Source: Flammeovirga sp. EKP202
Lineage (GTDB): Bacteria > Bacteroidota > Bacteroidia > Cytophagales > Flammeovirgaceae
Assembly: GCF_014534745.1 (NCBI RefSeq)
Contig: NZ_JACVVP010000001.1
Span: 124,001-188,000 of the forward strand
Direction: 5' to 3'
DNA: 64,000 bases
Of this stretch, positions 63,089 through 64,000 are shown in pieces. The notes beneath the pieces were generated by a model. The model had not been told where the DNA came from and ran no database searches. It worked only from the letters and a program-made list of their open reading frames with translations. How positions within the stretch are numbered: the first letter of the stretch is position 1; each line of letters starts with the position of its first letter. The position numbers and the translations under genes are program-made.

Positions 63089-64000
63089 CTATTCTTTTTT
63101 ACTCAACCATTCCTCCGGATCTAATTTTTCTCCATCCATATTCCATATTTGAAATTGAATCTCATAGGTCCCATCTGCATTTTGACCTGCATTTCCGAGC
63201 TTAGAATTAATAGAAATGACATCACCCACTTTTACATTTACCTTATTCAATTTAGAATAAACAGTAAAAAAGTTATCGTGTCTCAACATTACTACATTTT
63301 GAAGGTTGGGTACTTTGGTAACAGCAGTTACTTCCCCGCTGAAAACACTTTTAACGACAGCATTTGGTTTTACTCGAAGGTCTATTCCATGGTTTTCGAT
63401 GGTGACTCCTGATAGAATGGGGTGAGGTCGAACTCCAAAGTGGTTGGTGATCATGCCTCCTTCTACGGGCCATTTGAGACTACCTTTGGTTTCTTGAAAA
63501 CTTGTAGTCGTTACATTCTCATTATTGATTTTATTTTCCGCTTTATCGGTAATTTCAATTTCATTTTCGAATACATTTCCTTCTTTAGAGACATTAGAAG
63601 TCAATGCTAACATTTGCTTTTGAAGTTCGGCTAAGGCTTTTCTTTCTTTTTCAAGTTGTGTTATTAATTCTCTTTCCTTGAGTTTTAGGTTGCTGACTAC
63701 TTTGGTTTGTCTTTCTTTTAATGATTTCAATTGAGCCAATTGTACTTTTTCTTCTTCGAGTAAAGCAAAAGACTCTTTATTTCTAGCTTTGATTTCTTCT
63801 TTCTTATGAAGCAGAAGTTCTTGAGATCTTTCAATTTCTAGGATCTGTTTTTTTCTGACGTCCTTATAATGTTCAAGGTAATTGGCTCTACGTACAAACT
63901 GAGTAAAGTTTTCGCTCGAAAAAATATAAGCCAACTGCTGAAAGTCACCTCCTGTTTTATAAGCAGCATAGACGAGTTCAGCATATTCCTCTTTCAACAA
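63089..64000 (-). CDS. EnvC-like murein hydrolase activator, partial (window edge)
   Basis: The C-terminal 303 residues of a peptidase M23/EnvC-like protein; its start lies beyond base 64000. Residues about 45-135 of the fragment are a long coiled coil (KKEEIKARNKESFALLEEEK and following). A LytM domain spans about 180-300: GSLKWPVEGGMITNHFGVRP, GVTIENHGIDLRV. The first zinc pair HxxxD is present (HGID), but the usual second HxH (HLHFE) is replaced by EIQFQ in GTYEIQFQIW. The protein should therefore lack peptidase activity and act, like EnvC, as an amidase activator in cell separation. Confidence 0.82.
   Translation of the reverse strand: MLKEEYAELVYAAYKTGGDFQQLAYIFSSENFTQFVRRANYLEHYKDVRKKQILEIERSQELLLHKKEEIKARNKESFALLEEEKVQLAQLKSLKERQTKVVSNLKLKERELITQLEKERKALAELQKQMLALTSNVSKEGNVFENEIEITDKAENKINNENVTTTSFQETKGSLKWPVEGGMITNHFGVRPHPILSGVTIENHGIDLRVKPNAVVKSVFSGEVTAVTKVPNLQNVVMLRHDNFFTVYSKLNKVNVKVGDVISINSKLGNAGQNADGTYEIQFQIWNMDGEKLDPEEWLSKKE

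Overview
The window reads as a stretch of a Bacteroidota (Cytophagales-type) chromosome, closest in feel to a Flammeovirga-like marine gliding bacterium. The phylum call is well supported. It rests on AT-rich DNA, very weak ribosome binding sites, promoter-like TTTG / TAnnTTTG pairs instead of E. coli -35/-10 boxes, an isolated atpD-atpC pair with a short epsilon subunit, two full-length UvrA proteins, a carboxypeptidase-regulatory-domain TonB receptor, DUF4199, BatA-type vWA and OmpH-like lipoproteins. The genus is only a guess.

Region 1 (1-10.2 kb, all + strand) is the right part of a surface-polysaccharide locus. It holds the end of a nonulosonate (sialic-acid family) synthase, a cytidylyltransferase fused to a KdsC-like phosphatase, a flippase, a pyruvyl-transferase family protein, a candidate sialyltransferase-like enzyme, two polytopic polymerase/ligase proteins, a WecG/TagA/CpsF glycosyltransferase and a polyprenyl-phosphate sugar phosphotransferase. 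A decayed flippase-like fragment lies in the middle. Together they predict a lipid-linked glycan carrying an activated nonulosonate, flipped and polymerised or ligated outside. The DNA is visibly more AT-rich here than later in the window. A gene-free stretch of about 800 bp follows.

Region 2 (10.9-19.5 kb) is housekeeping: atpD-atpC (-), two secreted proteins of unknown function, mreB / mreCD (cell shape), mnmA (tRNA thiolation) and tRNA-Leu(UAG).

Region 3 (19.7-34.9 kb) holds a large HAMP-GAF coiled-coil receptor, a BatA-like vWA membrane protein, an OmpH-like lipoprotein, a methyltransferase, a first uvrA, a GNAT enzyme, pruA (proline to glutamate) and pxpCBA (5-oxoproline to glutamate). 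The last two both feed glutamate.

Region 4 (35-49.6 kb) holds small lipoproteins, a Bax-inhibitor-1 protein, a PLP-binding YggS protein, DUF4199 and a ROK sugar kinase. It also holds a TonB receptor with a beta-helix-like lipoprotein, and an outer-membrane barrel paired with an 11-module repeat protein.

Region 5 (50-64 kb) holds a C-terminal processing protease, an MscS channel, a glycine-zipper protein and a spondin-domain lipoprotein. It continues with the operon uvrA-phosphatase-scpA-membrane glycosyltransferase, then plsC, gatC, a divergent 3-hydroxyacyl-CoA dehydrogenase, a Spy-like secreted protein and a truncated (window edge) EnvC-like protein.

No CRISPR array, insertion sequence, phage or recognisable defence system is visible. 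The most unusual items are the nonulosonate cassette with its candidate transferase, the 11-module secreted protein with its barrel partner, and the receptor lacking an output domain. Many genes end in clear hairpin-plus-T terminators, listed individually.
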